DNA of 64,000 nucleotides from Flavobacterium tyrosinilyticum. Its GTDB lineage: Bacteria; Bacteroidota; Bacteroidia; Flavobacteriales; Flavobacteriaceae. The stretch is taken from NCBI RefSeq assembly GCF_023656565.1, contig NZ_JAMOKG010000003.1:1240001-1304000 (forward strand), given 5' to 3'. Both the position numbers and the translations under genes were made by a program. The notes beneath the pieces are model-generated. The model was given only the letters and a program-made list of their open reading frames with translations. It was not told where the DNA came from and made no database searches. Positions within the stretch are counted from its first letter, which is position 1, and the number at the start of each line of letters is the position of its first letter. Below, in pieces: positions 52,490 through 60,670 of this stretch.

Positions 52490-52999
52490 ATGATGGAACA
52501 ATATTTAAGACAATTGGTCGAAATAGAATTTCAGGATAAAAAACAGATTTTCTCCGGATTTCTTATTGATTATTCTGATGAATGGATTTTGCTTCGAAAT
52601 AATCCTGTAGATTTTATTTTGGATGGTTTTGTTATTTTGAGAAATAAAAACATTGAAGCCGTAAACCGAGATCACGATTTGGCTTTCACAGAAAAAGTAA
52701 TCCGCATGAAAGGATTAAAAATTAATTCGGATGATATTATCCCGATTAAAGATTTGGCTTCGATCATTAAATTTATTTCTGAGAAATATGGTATTTTTCA
52801 GATTGCAAAAAAATCATCTAAATCTGCTTATCTAGGAAAATTAATCGAATTAAATAATGAAGAATTGACTATCGATTTTTTAGATATGCAAGGTCAATTT
52901 GGAGGAGAACTAAGTTTTAATCCCGAAAAAATTCGCGTTATAGAATTTGATACCGATTATATTAATTCTTTGAAATTGGTTGTTCAGGAAAATGAATAA
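52490..52999 (+). CDS. Hypothetical protein, 169 aa
   Basis: A 169-residue protein without signal peptide or membrane segment. The N-terminal half (VEIEFQDKKQIFSGFLIDYS, EWILLRNNPVDFILDGFVIL) and C-terminal half (KSAYLGKLIELNNEELTIDF, ELSFNPEKIRVIEFDTDYI) look like two similar small beta domains, perhaps Sm-like barrels in tandem. I do not recognise a family. Its first two codons are both ATG; either could be used. A terminator follows at 53013. Confidence 0.7.
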   Translation: MMEQYLRQLVEIEFQDKKQIFSGFLIDYSDEWILLRNNPVDFILDGFVILRNKNIEAVNRDHDLAFTEKVIRMKGLKINSDDIIPIKDLASIIKFISEKYGIFQIAKKSSKSAYLGKLIELNNEELTIDFLDMQGQFGGELSFNPEKIRVIEFDTDYINSLKLVVQENE

Positions 53000-53012
53000 T
53001 TTATAAAAATAG

Positions 53013-53036
53013 AAAAGCCTCTTATTCGAGGCTTTT
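53013..53036 (+). terminator. Terminator after the 169-aa protein gene
   Basis: Inverted repeat AAAAGCCTC / GAGGCTTTT, then a T-run. It is followed by a single arm (TGTCATTTCGAGGAACGAGG, from 53040) related to the inverted repeat at 37042. Confidence 0.85.
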
Positions 53037-53111
53037 TTTGTCATTTCGAGGAACGAGGAATCACACTAGCAATTCCGTATGCTGTAATTGTCACTAAACG
53101 TGATTTAAAAA

Positions 53112-54446
53112 TTAAGCTCCCACCAATTTATTCAAAAACTCCAAACGTACACTTCCGTCTTCGTCGATTTTTGTCAAATTGATTTCTTGCAAAGTATTTA
53201 CCAATTCCGGATTCCAAGGTGTTTTTACTTTTACGTAGTTTTCAGTAAACCCATGAATATATCCTTCTTTATTTTCGCTTTCAAAAAGTACCGTTCTATT
53301 TGTTCCTAACTGACTTTCGTAAAAAGCACGACGTTTTTTAACTGATAAACCGCGAAGCATTTTGCTTCTTTTTGCTCTAACATTTGAAGGAACTACCCCT
53401 TCCATATCAACAGCTTCAGTATTATCTCTTTCTGAATACGTAAATACGTGCAAATACGAAATATCCAATTCATTTAAGAAATGATACGTTTCTAAAAAGT
53501 GCTCGTCTGTTTCCCCAGGAAAACCAACAATCACATCGACACCAATACAAGCGTGTGGCATTACTTCGCGAATTTTATTGACACGGTCTGTGTAAACTTC
53601 ACGCAAATAGCGACGTTTCATTAATTTCAAAATATCATTGCTTCCTGATTGCAACGGAATATGGAAATGTGGTACAAAAGTTCTACTTTTAGAAACAAAT
53701 TCGATCGTTTCGTTTTTCAATAAATTCGGTTCGATAGACGAAATTCTCAAACGCTCAATCCCTTCTACTTTATCTAAAGCCTGAACTAAATCCAGAAAAG
53801 TATGTTCGTGTTTTTTGTTTCCGAACTCCCCTTTTCCGTAATCACCAATATTTACACCCGTTAAAACAATCTCACGAATATTTTGAGCCGAAATTTCTTT
53901 GGCATTTTTCAGTACATTTTCTAAAGCATCACTTCTAGAAATTCCTCTTGCCAACGGAATTGTGCAATAAGTACATTTATAATCGCAACCGTCTTGAACT
54001 TTTAAGAATGCTCTGGTACGGTCTCCAATAGAATAACTTCCTACGTAGAAATCGGCTTCAGCAATTTCGCATGAGTGAACTTCGCCCATATCGTTTTTGC
54101 TCAAATCATGGATATAGTCCGTGATTTTGAATTTTTCTGTTGCGCCCAAGACCAAATCAACACCATCAACCGCAGCTAATTCTTCTGGTTTTAATTGCGC
54201 ATAACAGCCAACAGCTGCAACAAAAGCCTTTTCATTAAGCTTCATTGCTTTTTTTACTACCTGCTTAAACTGCTTATCTGCATTTTCTGTTACAGAGCAA
54301 GTATTAATGACATAAATATCTGCTATTTCTTCAAAATCGACGCGGTCAAAACCTTCGTCATTAAAATTTCTGGCAATTGTTGAAGTCTCTGAAAAATTCA
54401 GTTTACAACCCAGCGTATAAAAGGCAACTTTTTTTCTATTTTCCAT
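53112..54446 (-). CDS. mtaB: tRNA t6A37 methylthiotransferase MtaB
   Basis: A 444-residue radical-SAM enzyme that converts t6A37 of tRNA to ms2t6A37. The N-terminal UPF0004 domain carries the cluster cysteines (LGCKLNFSET, INTCSVTENADKQ, VGCYAQLKPEE), the radical-SAM CxxxCxxC is CDYKCTYC, followed by HIPLQSGSNDILKLMKRRY and a C-terminal TRAM domain (TNRTVLFESENKEGYIHGFT). MtaB is told from MiaB by this spacing, and the match is strong. It is divergent from the operator-like array before the secreted-protein gene. Confidence 0.93.
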   Translation of the reverse strand: MENRKKVAFYTLGCKLNFSETSTIARNFNDEGFDRVDFEEIADIYVINTCSVTENADKQFKQVVKKAMKLNEKAFVAAVGCYAQLKPEELAAVDGVDLVLGATEKFKITDYIHDLSKNDMGEVHSCEIAEADFYVGSYSIGDRTRAFLKVQDGCDYKCTYCTIPLARGISRSDALENVLKNAKEISAQNIREIVLTGVNIGDYGKGEFGNKKHEHTFLDLVQALDKVEGIERLRISSIEPNLLKNETIEFVSKSRTFVPHFHIPLQSGSNDILKLMKRRYLREVYTDRVNKIREVMPHACIGVDVIVGFPGETDEHFLETYHFLNELDISYLHVFTYSERDNTEAVDMEGVVPSNVRAKRSKMLRGLSVKKRRAFYESQLGTNRTVLFESENKEGYIHGFTENYVKVKTPWNPELVNTLQEINLTKIDEDGSVRLEFLNKLVGA

Positions 54447-54933
54447 AATCTGCTTAAATTAATGAAATCGTTGTCAAAAAATTTAAGGCTGCAAATTTAC
54501 GAACAATATTCATCAAAAGAAAGCAATTAATTTACTTCGAATCAATAATTTGACACTAATGTTAATTTAAAAACATTCGAAAGCTATTTTTTTCTATTTT
54601 TATTAAAAAAAAATCTGAGCCTGATATTCTTGAAATTTTAACACTCTGATAAGAATTAAATGACAAAATAATCGATTAAATGCAAATTTTATCGATTAAA
54701 TACATTTTTATCGGTTTTAAATTATAAATTTCTTACATTTACCATTGTTATGAATGTAATTCAAAATTAGTTTAGATTAAAGAATTTTGATAAGCTTTAA
54801 TTAATTTAATAATAATTCGGGCATAACAATTTTGAATTTTACTCGTTATGTTGTTGTTTTGTGTTACAAAATGAAATGGGAAAGCCGAAAACCAAAGAGA
54901 GTAGGCAAAATTAAAATACAAATACCACGCTTT
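54447..54933. other. 487-bp gap with a direct-repeat array
   Basis: The gap between mtaB (-) and the secreted-protein gene (+). It holds an mtaB-side -7 box (TAAATTTG on the minus strand near 54500), the three ATCGATTAAAT repeats at 54671-54720, a -7-like TACATTTA at 54734-54741 and about 185 bases of leader. ATTCAAAATT and AATTTTGAAT form a possible long-range stem in that leader (about 54760 and 54830). I see no further gene. Confidence 0.6.
54671..54720 (+). promoter_or_regulatory. Candidate operator array (three ATCGATTAAAT-like repeats)
   Basis: ATCGATTAAATGCA at 54671, ATCGATTAAATACA at 54691 and ATCGGTTTTAAAT at 54710, spaced 20 and 19 bp. They face the same side of the helix and end at the -33 region of a TACATTTA -7 box (54734-54741), as expected for an activator site. 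The regulator is unknown. Confidence 0.45.
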
Positions 54934-55458
54934 ATGAAAGCATTTTTACCCACAATCTGCTTGATGTTCTTAACCGTATTTAGTTCGCAAGCGCAAACTA
55001 GTGCTCCAGCCGCAAATGCAAATCCATTTCCTACTATTAGCACATTGACGACTTGGGCAAGCTTTAACTCACAACAGCAATTTGATGTTGCTATTCGTGC
55101 AGTTGGGTTTAAGTTTGAAGTTAAAGAACCTGGTGAAGGATCTACAGCTTATACCTACATTCGTAAAGTAACAGTTAACGAAGTAAATTATACCGATAGA
55201 ATTGTATACAGAATTACAAACAACAATTCTGCAAGTATCATTTCTTTAGTAACCGCTTCTACCGACTTGGTTAGTTTATACACTCCGCAATTAGCAAGCT
55301 TTAAAAACAACAACTGTAAAACAGAAATGTCTAAAGACAAAAATACGACTTGCAGCTGTTACGAAAGTGCCAATTTTGCAATCGATCTTTGCGACGAGCG
55401 TGTAAAATTAACTATGGGTGACGGAAATAAATATTTTGTTTCTGTAGCTAAAAAATAA
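54934..55458 (+). CDS. Secreted hypothetical protein, 174 aa
   Basis: An exported protein: signal peptide MKAFLPTICLMFLTVFSSQAQ from ATG 54934. The longer frame begins with TTG at 54832 and adds a basic stretch without sense, so the later start is preferred. The mature part is polar with an Ala/Pro/Asn-rich start and a C-terminal half with four cysteines (NNCKTEMSKDKNTTCSCYES, DLCDERVKL) that may form two disulfides. I recognise no family. It is preceded by a 185-base leader and a three-repeat operator candidate. Confidence 0.72.
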   Translation: MKAFLPTICLMFLTVFSSQAQTSAPAANANPFPTISTLTTWASFNSQQQFDVAIRAVGFKFEVKEPGEGSTAYTYIRKVTVNEVNYTDRIVYRITNNNSASIISLVTASTDLVSLYTPQLASFKNNNCKTEMSKDKNTTCSCYESANFAIDLCDERVKLTMGDGNKYFVSVAKK

Positions 55459-55483
55459 TATTTTCAAATATTACTTCTTAATT

Positions 55484-55529
55484 AATTCCAAATCTTTACT
55501 GACTTTTAAGTATGTAAAGATTTGGAATT
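55484..55529. terminator. Bidirectional terminator
   Basis: A perfect 16-bp inverted repeat (AATTCCAAATCTTTAC / GTAAAGATTTGGAATT) followed by CGTTTTTTATTT. It separates the secreted protein gene from the convergent GNAT gene. Confidence 0.8.
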
Positions 55530-55539
55530 CGTTTTTTAT

Positions 55540-56070
55540 TTAAATTCTGTTTGGATTCTTAAGTTCATACCAAACTTCTAATTCTTCATCGTATTCAAAA
55601 GAATTCACAAAATGAAATCCTAATTTCTCCAGAATTTTTCTTGAGTTTTCGTTTCCTGCATCTGCGTAAGCATAAAGCACTTCTACTTTCATTTCGTTAA
55701 AAGCATGATCAATAAAAGCTCTTCCTGCTTCTGTGGCATAACCTTTTCCCCAATGCTTTTCGATAAAACGATATCCTAACTCATAAAAGTTTTTATGATT
55801 ATTTATCTCGTCTTTAATAAATTTGATTCCAGACCAGCCAATAAATTCATTGGTTTCCTTAAGAACAACAGCCCATCTTCCTGTGCCAAGATCTTTGTAT
55901 TGTTTTTGAACAAATTTGATATATTCAATGCTTTCGTCAATATGTTTTACAGGTCTATTGCCGACAAATAAATGCACATTTGGATTAGAATCCAATTCAA
56001 ACATTCCTTCTGCATCAGAAAGTTCTAATTCTCTTAAAAGCAAACGCTCTGTTTCAATTGGATTTTTCAT
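55540..56070 (-). CDS. GNAT family N-acetyltransferase (RimJ/RimL-like)
   Basis: A 176-residue GNAT enzyme: N-terminal ETERLLLRELELSDAEGMFE, the acetyl-CoA-binding motif A region (YELGYRFIEKHWGKGYATEAG, with R/Q-x-x-G-x-G/A-like GKGYAT) and ANENSRKILEKLGF near the end. The start and spacing resemble RimJ/RimL-type acetyltransferases that modify ribosomal protein N-termini or small molecules, but the substrate is unknown. It lies 8 bp downstream of the HAD gene, so the two are probably co-transcribed. Confidence 0.88.
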   Translation of the reverse strand: MKNPIETERLLLRELELSDAEGMFELDSNPNVHLFVGNRPVKHIDESIEYIKFVQKQYKDLGTGRWAVVLKETNEFIGWSGIKFIKDEINNHKNFYELGYRFIEKHWGKGYATEAGRAFIDHAFNEMKVEVLYAYADAGNENSRKILEKLGFHFVNSFEYDEELEVWYELKNPNRI

Positions 56071-56077
56071 CTTTTAT

Positions 56078-56881
56078 TTAATTTAAAATATATTTTTGCA
56101 CCACTTCAGCAACACCATCATCATTATTTGAAGCCACGATTAAATCTGCTCGATCACGCAATTCAGGATTCACATTATCTACCCAAACTCCTAATCCTGC
56201 ATATTCTATCATTGTCAAGTCATTCCCCGCGTTTCCAACGGCGATAATCTCGCTTTGATGAATACCCAGCTTTTCTGCCAAAAATTTCAAACTCGCAGCT
56301 TTATCAATTCCTTGCTGTGCCGCTTCTAAGAAAAATGGTTTAGACATCGAAACACTTAAATGTGGCATAGCCTCCATTAAATCTTTTTCCAAGGTTTTTA
56401 AATAAGCTGGATCTTGCAGCAAAATACATTTAACCGCTGGTCTGTCTACATAATCTTTAAAGCTTGAAACTTTAAGATGCGCCATTCCCGTGATTTCTTT
56501 TTCTACCTCAATATATTCAGAATCTGTCTCACTAATGATTTGGTCGTCTAAATACGTAATGATGTGCGCATTCTTTTTTACACTATAATCGTATAACGCA
56601 TGAATTTGCTCTACAGTCAACTTCTGTTCAAACAAAATTAGATCATCTTTCACACGACTGATTATTGCGCCGTTAAACGAAATCATATACGAATCGTTTT
56701 TATCTAATTCCAACTCCTTTGCATAAGCCGTCATTGCCGTAGTTGGTCTTCCAGAAGCCAAAACAACGTAAACGCCTTTTGCTTGCGCTTCTAATATTAC
56801 TTTTTTATTTAAATCTGATATTCTGTGATCGTCTGTCAACAAGGTGTCATCCATGTCGAGCACTAACATTTTGTATTGCAT
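56078..56881 (-). CDS. Cof-type HAD-IIB phosphatase
   Basis: A 267-residue cytosolic phosphatase: nucleophile motif VLDMDDTLLTDD (motif I), ASGRPTT (motif II), a Lys in the middle and the GNAGNDLTMIEYAG motif (IV), with a Cof cap domain between. These enzymes hydrolyse sugar phosphates, flavin mononucleotide or pyridoxal phosphate, and specificity is not predictable. It begins the HAD-GNAT pair. A repeat run (56891-56960) precedes it. Confidence 0.9.
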   Translation of the reverse strand: MQYKMLVLDMDDTLLTDDHRISDLNKKVILEAQAKGVYVVLASGRPTTAMTAYAKELELDKNDSYMISFNGAIISRVKDDLILFEQKLTVEQIHALYDYSVKKNAHIITYLDDQIISETDSEYIEVEKEITGMAHLKVSSFKDYVDRPAVKCILLQDPAYLKTLEKDLMEAMPHLSVSMSKPFFLEAAQQGIDKAASLKFLAEKLGIHQSEIIAVGNAGNDLTMIEYAGLGVWVDNVNPELRDRADLIVASNNDDGVAEVVQKYILN

Positions 56882-56890
56882 TTTTTTTAG

Positions 56891-56960
56891 TTTTCAGTCG
56901 CAGTTTCCAGTCGCAGTCTCAGTAACAACTGAAAACTACGACTGAAAACTGAAAACTTTT
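56891..56960. repeat. Intergenic repeat, CAGTCGCAG/ACTGAAAACT family
   Basis: TTTTCAGTCGCAGTTTCCAG followed by words ACTGAAAAC repeated to the next gene's stop: an imperfect inverted repeat. Same words as at 24080-24254 and 57222-57265. Confidence 0.7.
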
Positions 56961-57177
56961 AAAGACTCATTCTAAACTCTTCTATAACTGGATTTGCTTT
57001 TGCAAAATCTGTTTCTTGTATAAAAACTTCAATAGCCAAATCTGTCTGGCCAAAACCTCCTAAACGTGCAGATTGAATATTATCTTTTTTTACTGTTTCT
57101 ACACCAGCTTCTTCTAATCTTTCCTGCAAAGCAATTGCCAATACTTCACTTCCAGAAAATACTTTCATTAATCCCAT
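56959..57177 (-). CDS. DUF2007 family protein
   Basis: A 72-residue protein, starting MGLMKVFSGSEVLAIALQER, continuing as a helix-turn-helix-like LEEAGVETVKKDN and ending AIEVFIQETDFAKANPVIEE. This is the DUF2007 'putative signal transducing protein' family of small ferredoxin-like folds. It sits between two runs of the CAGTCGCAG repeat family and before the HAD gene. No function has been established. Confidence 0.83.
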   Translation of the reverse strand: MGLMKVFSGSEVLAIALQERLEEAGVETVKKDNIQSARLGGFGQTDLAIEVFIQETDFAKANPVIEEFRMSL

Positions 57178-57221
57178 AACATTTTATTTTTTTATTCTAT
57201 TAATTTCTAAATCAAAAAAAT

Positions 57222-57265
57222 CCCGCTTTTCAGTTACTGAGACTGAAAACCGGGACTGAAAACTT
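57222..57265. repeat. Intergenic repeat, CTGAGACTGAAAAC family
   Basis: TCAGTTACTGAGACTGAAAAC followed by GGGACTGAAAACTT. It belongs to the same word family as 24080-24254 and 56891-56960 and lies at the stop codon end of the DEAD-box gene. Confidence 0.65.
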
Positions 57266-57274
57266 TATTATAAA

Positions 57275-57934
57275 TTATTCTTCTTCAATATCGTCTTCGT
57301 CTTCATCAAGCTCTTCTCCGTCTTCATCCATATCAAACAAATAAGGCTCCACCATAATTTTATCTGCCAAAATTTCAATTCGCTCTGTCAGAGTTTCAGA
57401 AAAGATAATTCGCTGCACTTTGGCGATACTATTAGAAATACGTGTGATTTTTGGATCATGGCGTAATTTCAAAATCGGATCTGCATCATCCAAAATAAAC
57501 ATTTTAAGACGATTTACGTTGTAACCTGCTGTACTAAACATGTCATTTAATTTAGTTGGCGTACCAATTAAAACGTCGATTCCTGTAGAAACATAGTTTT
57601 TATCATAATCCATGTCGCCTTTTTCGTTTACACCATAAACTTCCAAATTGGTGTATTTCCCATACTTCTCAAAAAGCTCAACCATTTCCAAAACCTTTGC
57701 TTTGTCTTCCACAATGATTAAAGCGCGTGGCGATTCTTCGGTTTTACCAGCCAATTGCTGAATCACATTTAAAACAATCGTTGTTGTTTTTCCACTTCCT
57801 TTTGGAGAAATAATTACACAATCAGCACCGCTTTTTATGGTTGAAAAAGTTTCCAACTGCAAAGCATTCGCTTCCGTTAAACCATTTTCAACTAGTCCGT
57901 CTTGTAATTTCTCGTTTATTTTTTTTAGTTTCAT
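57275..57934 (-). CDS. Single-domain DEAD-box-like ATPase
   Basis: A 219-residue protein with only the first RecA-like domain of a DEAD-box helicase: Q motif-like LQLETF, motif I SPKGSGKTTT (43-52), TPTK (125-128), motif II DDAD (149-152, not DEAD) and motif III SET (179-181, not SAT). It ends in an acidic tail (DEDGEELDEDEDDIEEE). Motifs IV to VI and the second RecA domain are missing, and no frame downstream encodes them. It may act as a regulator or RNA-binding protein instead of a helicase. It starts 45 bp after the NtrC-like gene. Confidence 0.8.
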   Translation of the reverse strand: MKLKKINEKLQDGLVENGLTEANALQLETFSTIKSGADCVIISPKGSGKTTTIVLNVIQQLAGKTEESPRALIIVEDKAKVLEMVELFEKYGKYTNLEVYGVNEKGDMDYDKNYVSTGIDVLIGTPTKLNDMFSTAGYNVNRLKMFILDDADPILKLRHDPKITRISNSIAKVQRIIFSETLTERIEILADKIMVEPYLFDMDEDGEELDEDEDDIEEE

Positions 57935-57979
57935 TTCTAAATTTTAGATTTATGATTTTAGAATTTAGATTCCAAATCA

Positions 57980-59143
57980 TTATTTGCTTGCGAACATTTT
58001 CACATCTGATTCTGAGATTTCGTTTCCTCCCAAAATAATCAATCTTTCTACTACATTTCGAAGTTCACGAATATTTCCTGTCCAATCGTATTCTTGCAAT
58101 AATTTTATGGCTTGCGCCGAAAATGACTTAACTGCATTTCCTTGCTCTAAAGCTATTTTTTCTGCAAAATGCGAAATCAAAGCTGGAATATCATCACGTC
58201 TTTCATTCAATGCCGGAACTTTAATTAAAATCACTGCCAAACGATGGTATAAATCTTCACGGAAACGGCCTTCTGCGATTTCTGTTTTCAGATCTTTATT
58301 CGTAGCTGCAACAACACGAACATCAACTTTAATATCTTTATCAGCACCAACTCTCGTAATCATACTTTCTTGCAAAGCACGCAAAACTTTGGCTTGCGCC
58401 GAAAGACTCATATCTCCAATTTCATCCAAGAAAATAGTTCCTTTGTCTGCTGCTTCAAACTTTCCTGCACGATCTTTCACTGCCGATGTAAAAGCACCTT
58501 TTACGTGTCCGAACAATTCGCTTTCGATCAATTCGCTTGGAATTGCCGCACAGTTTACTTCAATTAACGGAAAACTAGAACGCTCGCTTTTTTCATGTAA
58601 CTGATGCGCCACTAATTCTTTTCCCGTTCCATTTGGTCCAGTAATCAAAACTCTCGCTTCTGTTTGCGCCACTTTATCAATCATCACTTTGATATGATTA
58701 ATCGATTCGCTGTCGCCAATCATTTCGTAGTTTTTGCTAACTTTTTTCTTTAGGATTTTATTTTCAACTACTAATTGTTTTTTGTCCAAAGCATTACGAA
58801 CCGTATTCAATAAACGGTTCAAATCTGGCGGTTTCGAAATATAATCGAAAGCGCCCAAACGCATGGTCTGAATCGCAGTTTCCATATCGCCGTGACCCGA
58901 GATCATCACCATCGGGATTTCTGGTTTGATCTTTTTTACTTCTTCCAAAACCTCAACACCGTCCATTTTTGGCATTTTGATATCGCACAAAACCAAATCA
59001 TAGTCGTTGTTTTTTATTTTTTCAAGTCCCGCAACACCATCTTCAGCTTCATCAACCTGATACGCATCATTTTCTTCTGATAATATTTTTACCAAAACCC
59101 TTCTGATCGCTGCTTCGTCTTCAATAATTAGTATTTTACTCAT
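57980..59143 (-). CDS. NtrC-family response regulator without a DNA-binding domain
   Basis: A 387-residue regulator: receiver 1-120 (acidic pocket IIEDEA, phospho-acceptor Asp in LVLCDIKMPKMDG), then a sigma-54-activating AAA+ domain 140-375 (Walker A GPNGTGKELVA, GAFTSA loop, Walker B GTIFLDEIGDM, R-finger region FREDLYHRL). It ends at ESDVKMFASK without the Fis-type HTH that follows in NtrC. The GAFTGA loop that touches sigma-54 has Ser for the second Gly. It may act from solution, as FlgR does, or need a partner. No kinase is adjacent. Confidence 0.9.
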   Translation of the reverse strand: MSKILIIEDEAAIRRVLVKILSEENDAYQVDEAEDGVAGLEKIKNNDYDLVLCDIKMPKMDGVEVLEEVKKIKPEIPMVMISGHGDMETAIQTMRLGAFDYISKPPDLNRLLNTVRNALDKKQLVVENKILKKKVSKNYEMIGDSESINHIKVMIDKVAQTEARVLITGPNGTGKELVAHQLHEKSERSSFPLIEVNCAAIPSELIESELFGHVKGAFTSAVKDRAGKFEAADKGTIFLDEIGDMSLSAQAKVLRALQESMITRVGADKDIKVDVRVVAATNKDLKTEIAEGRFREDLYHRLAVILIKVPALNERRDDIPALISHFAEKIALEQGNAVKSFSAQAIKLLQEYDWTGNIRELRNVVERLIILGGNEISESDVKMFASK

Positions 59144-59151
59144 TTTTTTCT

Positions 59152-59339
59152 AAGGTTCAAAGTTGCAAAGTTACAGAGTGACAAAGTTTAAAAATCTTTG
59201 TTGCTATGTTAACTATTAACCTGCTATTAGTAATATCTCTTTTATGCTTCAATACAATCTTAAAGTTGTTTTTCTAAGTTATAAAAAATTCAAATAAAAA
59301 AAACTTTGAACCTTTGTCTCTCTGTAACTTTGCAACTTT
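59152..59339. repeat. Intergenic inverted repeat, AAGTTGCAAAG/TTTGAACC family
   Basis: AAGTTGCAAAGTTACAGAG near the left end is matched by CTCTGTAACTTTGCAACTT (59320-59338), 19 bp perfect, with about 140 bases between. TTTGAACC and AAGGTTC words lie outside the arms. Same family as 37201-37256 and 47073-47108. Confidence 0.8.
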
Positions 59340-59345
59340 AAAGAA

Positions 59346-60662
59346 CTAGTACTTCAGCCACTTATACAATTCCTTCCAAGTCGGTTTTTTGCCGTACATT
59401 AAAATACCTACACGGTAAATTTTGGCAGCAAACCAAACCACAAGGAAAAAGGTAGCAAACAATAATGATACCGAAATTGCGATTTGCCACCACGGCACAC
59501 CAAACGGAATACGCATTAGCATTACAATTGGCGAAGTTAACGGAATCATTGAAAAGATAACTGCAACACTTCCGTGCGGATCGTTTACTACTGTAAAAAA
59601 TCCGATATAGACGCTCAAAATCAGAGGCATTAAAATTGGCAGCAAAAATTGCTGAGAATCGGTTTGATTGTCAACTGCCGCTCCAATTGCTGCGTAAAAT
59701 GAGCTATATAAAAAATATCCTCCAATAAAATAAATCACAAATCCGATTATGATACTTGCAATTGGCAAATTCCATAATTCAGCAATATACATTTGCGCTG
59801 ATCCAGCAAATTCGTGCTGCGCACTTTGCATTAATTCTGGAGAAATTCTGGCTGTCGGACCAACATTCACTCCAAAAAAAGCTGAAGCTGCAAACATCAA
59901 TCCTAATCCAATTATCGCCCAAATCATAAATTGTAAAATCCCAGCCAATGATGTTCCTACAATTTTACCAATCATCAACTGAAATGGTTTTACAGATGAA
60001 ATAATGATTTCGATAATTCTGTTTGTTTTTTCTTCGATTACGCTTCTCATTACCATATTTCCGTAAATGATAATAAACATCATGATCAAGTAACCAAATG
60101 CGCCTCCGATTCCGATTTTAATTTCATTTAAACCTTTCAGACTTTCTTCTCCAGAAGCTTTAACCAAATGAATATTTACATCTGACTGCGCTTTCTGGAT
60201 GGCCAAAGTGTCTAGTTTTGCTTCTTCCAGATTTAGTTTTGTAATTTTATTTCCAATGATATCTTGAGTGTTTTCAATAAAAGAAATGCTCGGGCTATTA
60301 TTAGAAATAAATTCAATTTTACTTTCTAAATCTTTTATATTTTTTGTTTTCGGAATAACGATTAATCCGTTGAAATTTTCTTTTGTAATGCTATCTTTTA
60401 AAGCCTTTACATCAATTTCAGATAAATTTAAATATTTGAATTCGGCTCCTTTTTTATTTTCTTTTAAAAAATCAGACGCAAAAAGTCCAGTTTCGTCATG
60501 AATTGCAATTCTTTTTGTTTCTGCTTTCATCGAACTTAAATAGCCAATAAAAACAGCAATCGCCACAAATAAAAGCGGACTCAAAAATGTCATGACAACA
60601 AAAGATTTATTGCGGACTTTGGCAATAAATTCTCTTTTTATAATCAACGAGATGATACTCAT
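59346..60662 (-). CDS. ABC-2 type exporter permease (NatB-like)
   Basis: A 438-residue membrane protein of the ABC-2 family: a transmembrane segment near residue 25 (VVMTFLSPLLFVAIAVFIGY), a large extracytoplasmic loop (about 45-170), then five further segments (GIGGAFGYLIMMFIIIYGN, LMFAASAFFG, FVIYFIGGYFLYSSFYA). The NatB-like arrangement exports Na+, antibiotics or other substrates. It follows the ATP-binding gene with a 71-bp gap filled by a repeat. Confidence 0.85.
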   Translation of the reverse strand: MSIISLIIKREFIAKVRNKSFVVMTFLSPLLFVAIAVFIGYLSSMKAETKRIAIHDETGLFASDFLKENKKGAEFKYLNLSEIDVKALKDSITKENFNGLIVIPKTKNIKDLESKIEFISNNSPSISFIENTQDIIGNKITKLNLEEAKLDTLAIQKAQSDVNIHLVKASGEESLKGLNEIKIGIGGAFGYLIMMFIIIYGNMVMRSVIEEKTNRIIEIIISSVKPFQLMIGKIVGTSLAGILQFMIWAIIGLGLMFAASAFFGVNVGPTARISPELMQSAQHEFAGSAQMYIAELWNLPIASIIIGFVIYFIGGYFLYSSFYAAIGAAVDNQTDSQQFLLPILMPLILSVYIGFFTVVNDPHGSVAVIFSMIPLTSPIVMLMRIPFGVPWWQIAISVSLLFATFFLVVWFAAKIYRVGILMYGKKPTWKELYKWLKY

Positions 60663-60670
60663 AAATATTT

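Noticed and set aside
54832..54933. A longer start for the secreted protein gene.
   Set aside because: It begins with TTG, adds a basic stretch and hides a clear signal peptide that begins at ATG 54934.
57275..57934. The short DEAD-box gene as a frameshifted pseudogene.
   Set aside because: The frame ends with a coherent acidic tail and normal stop, and no helicase C-domain remnant lies downstream in any frame.
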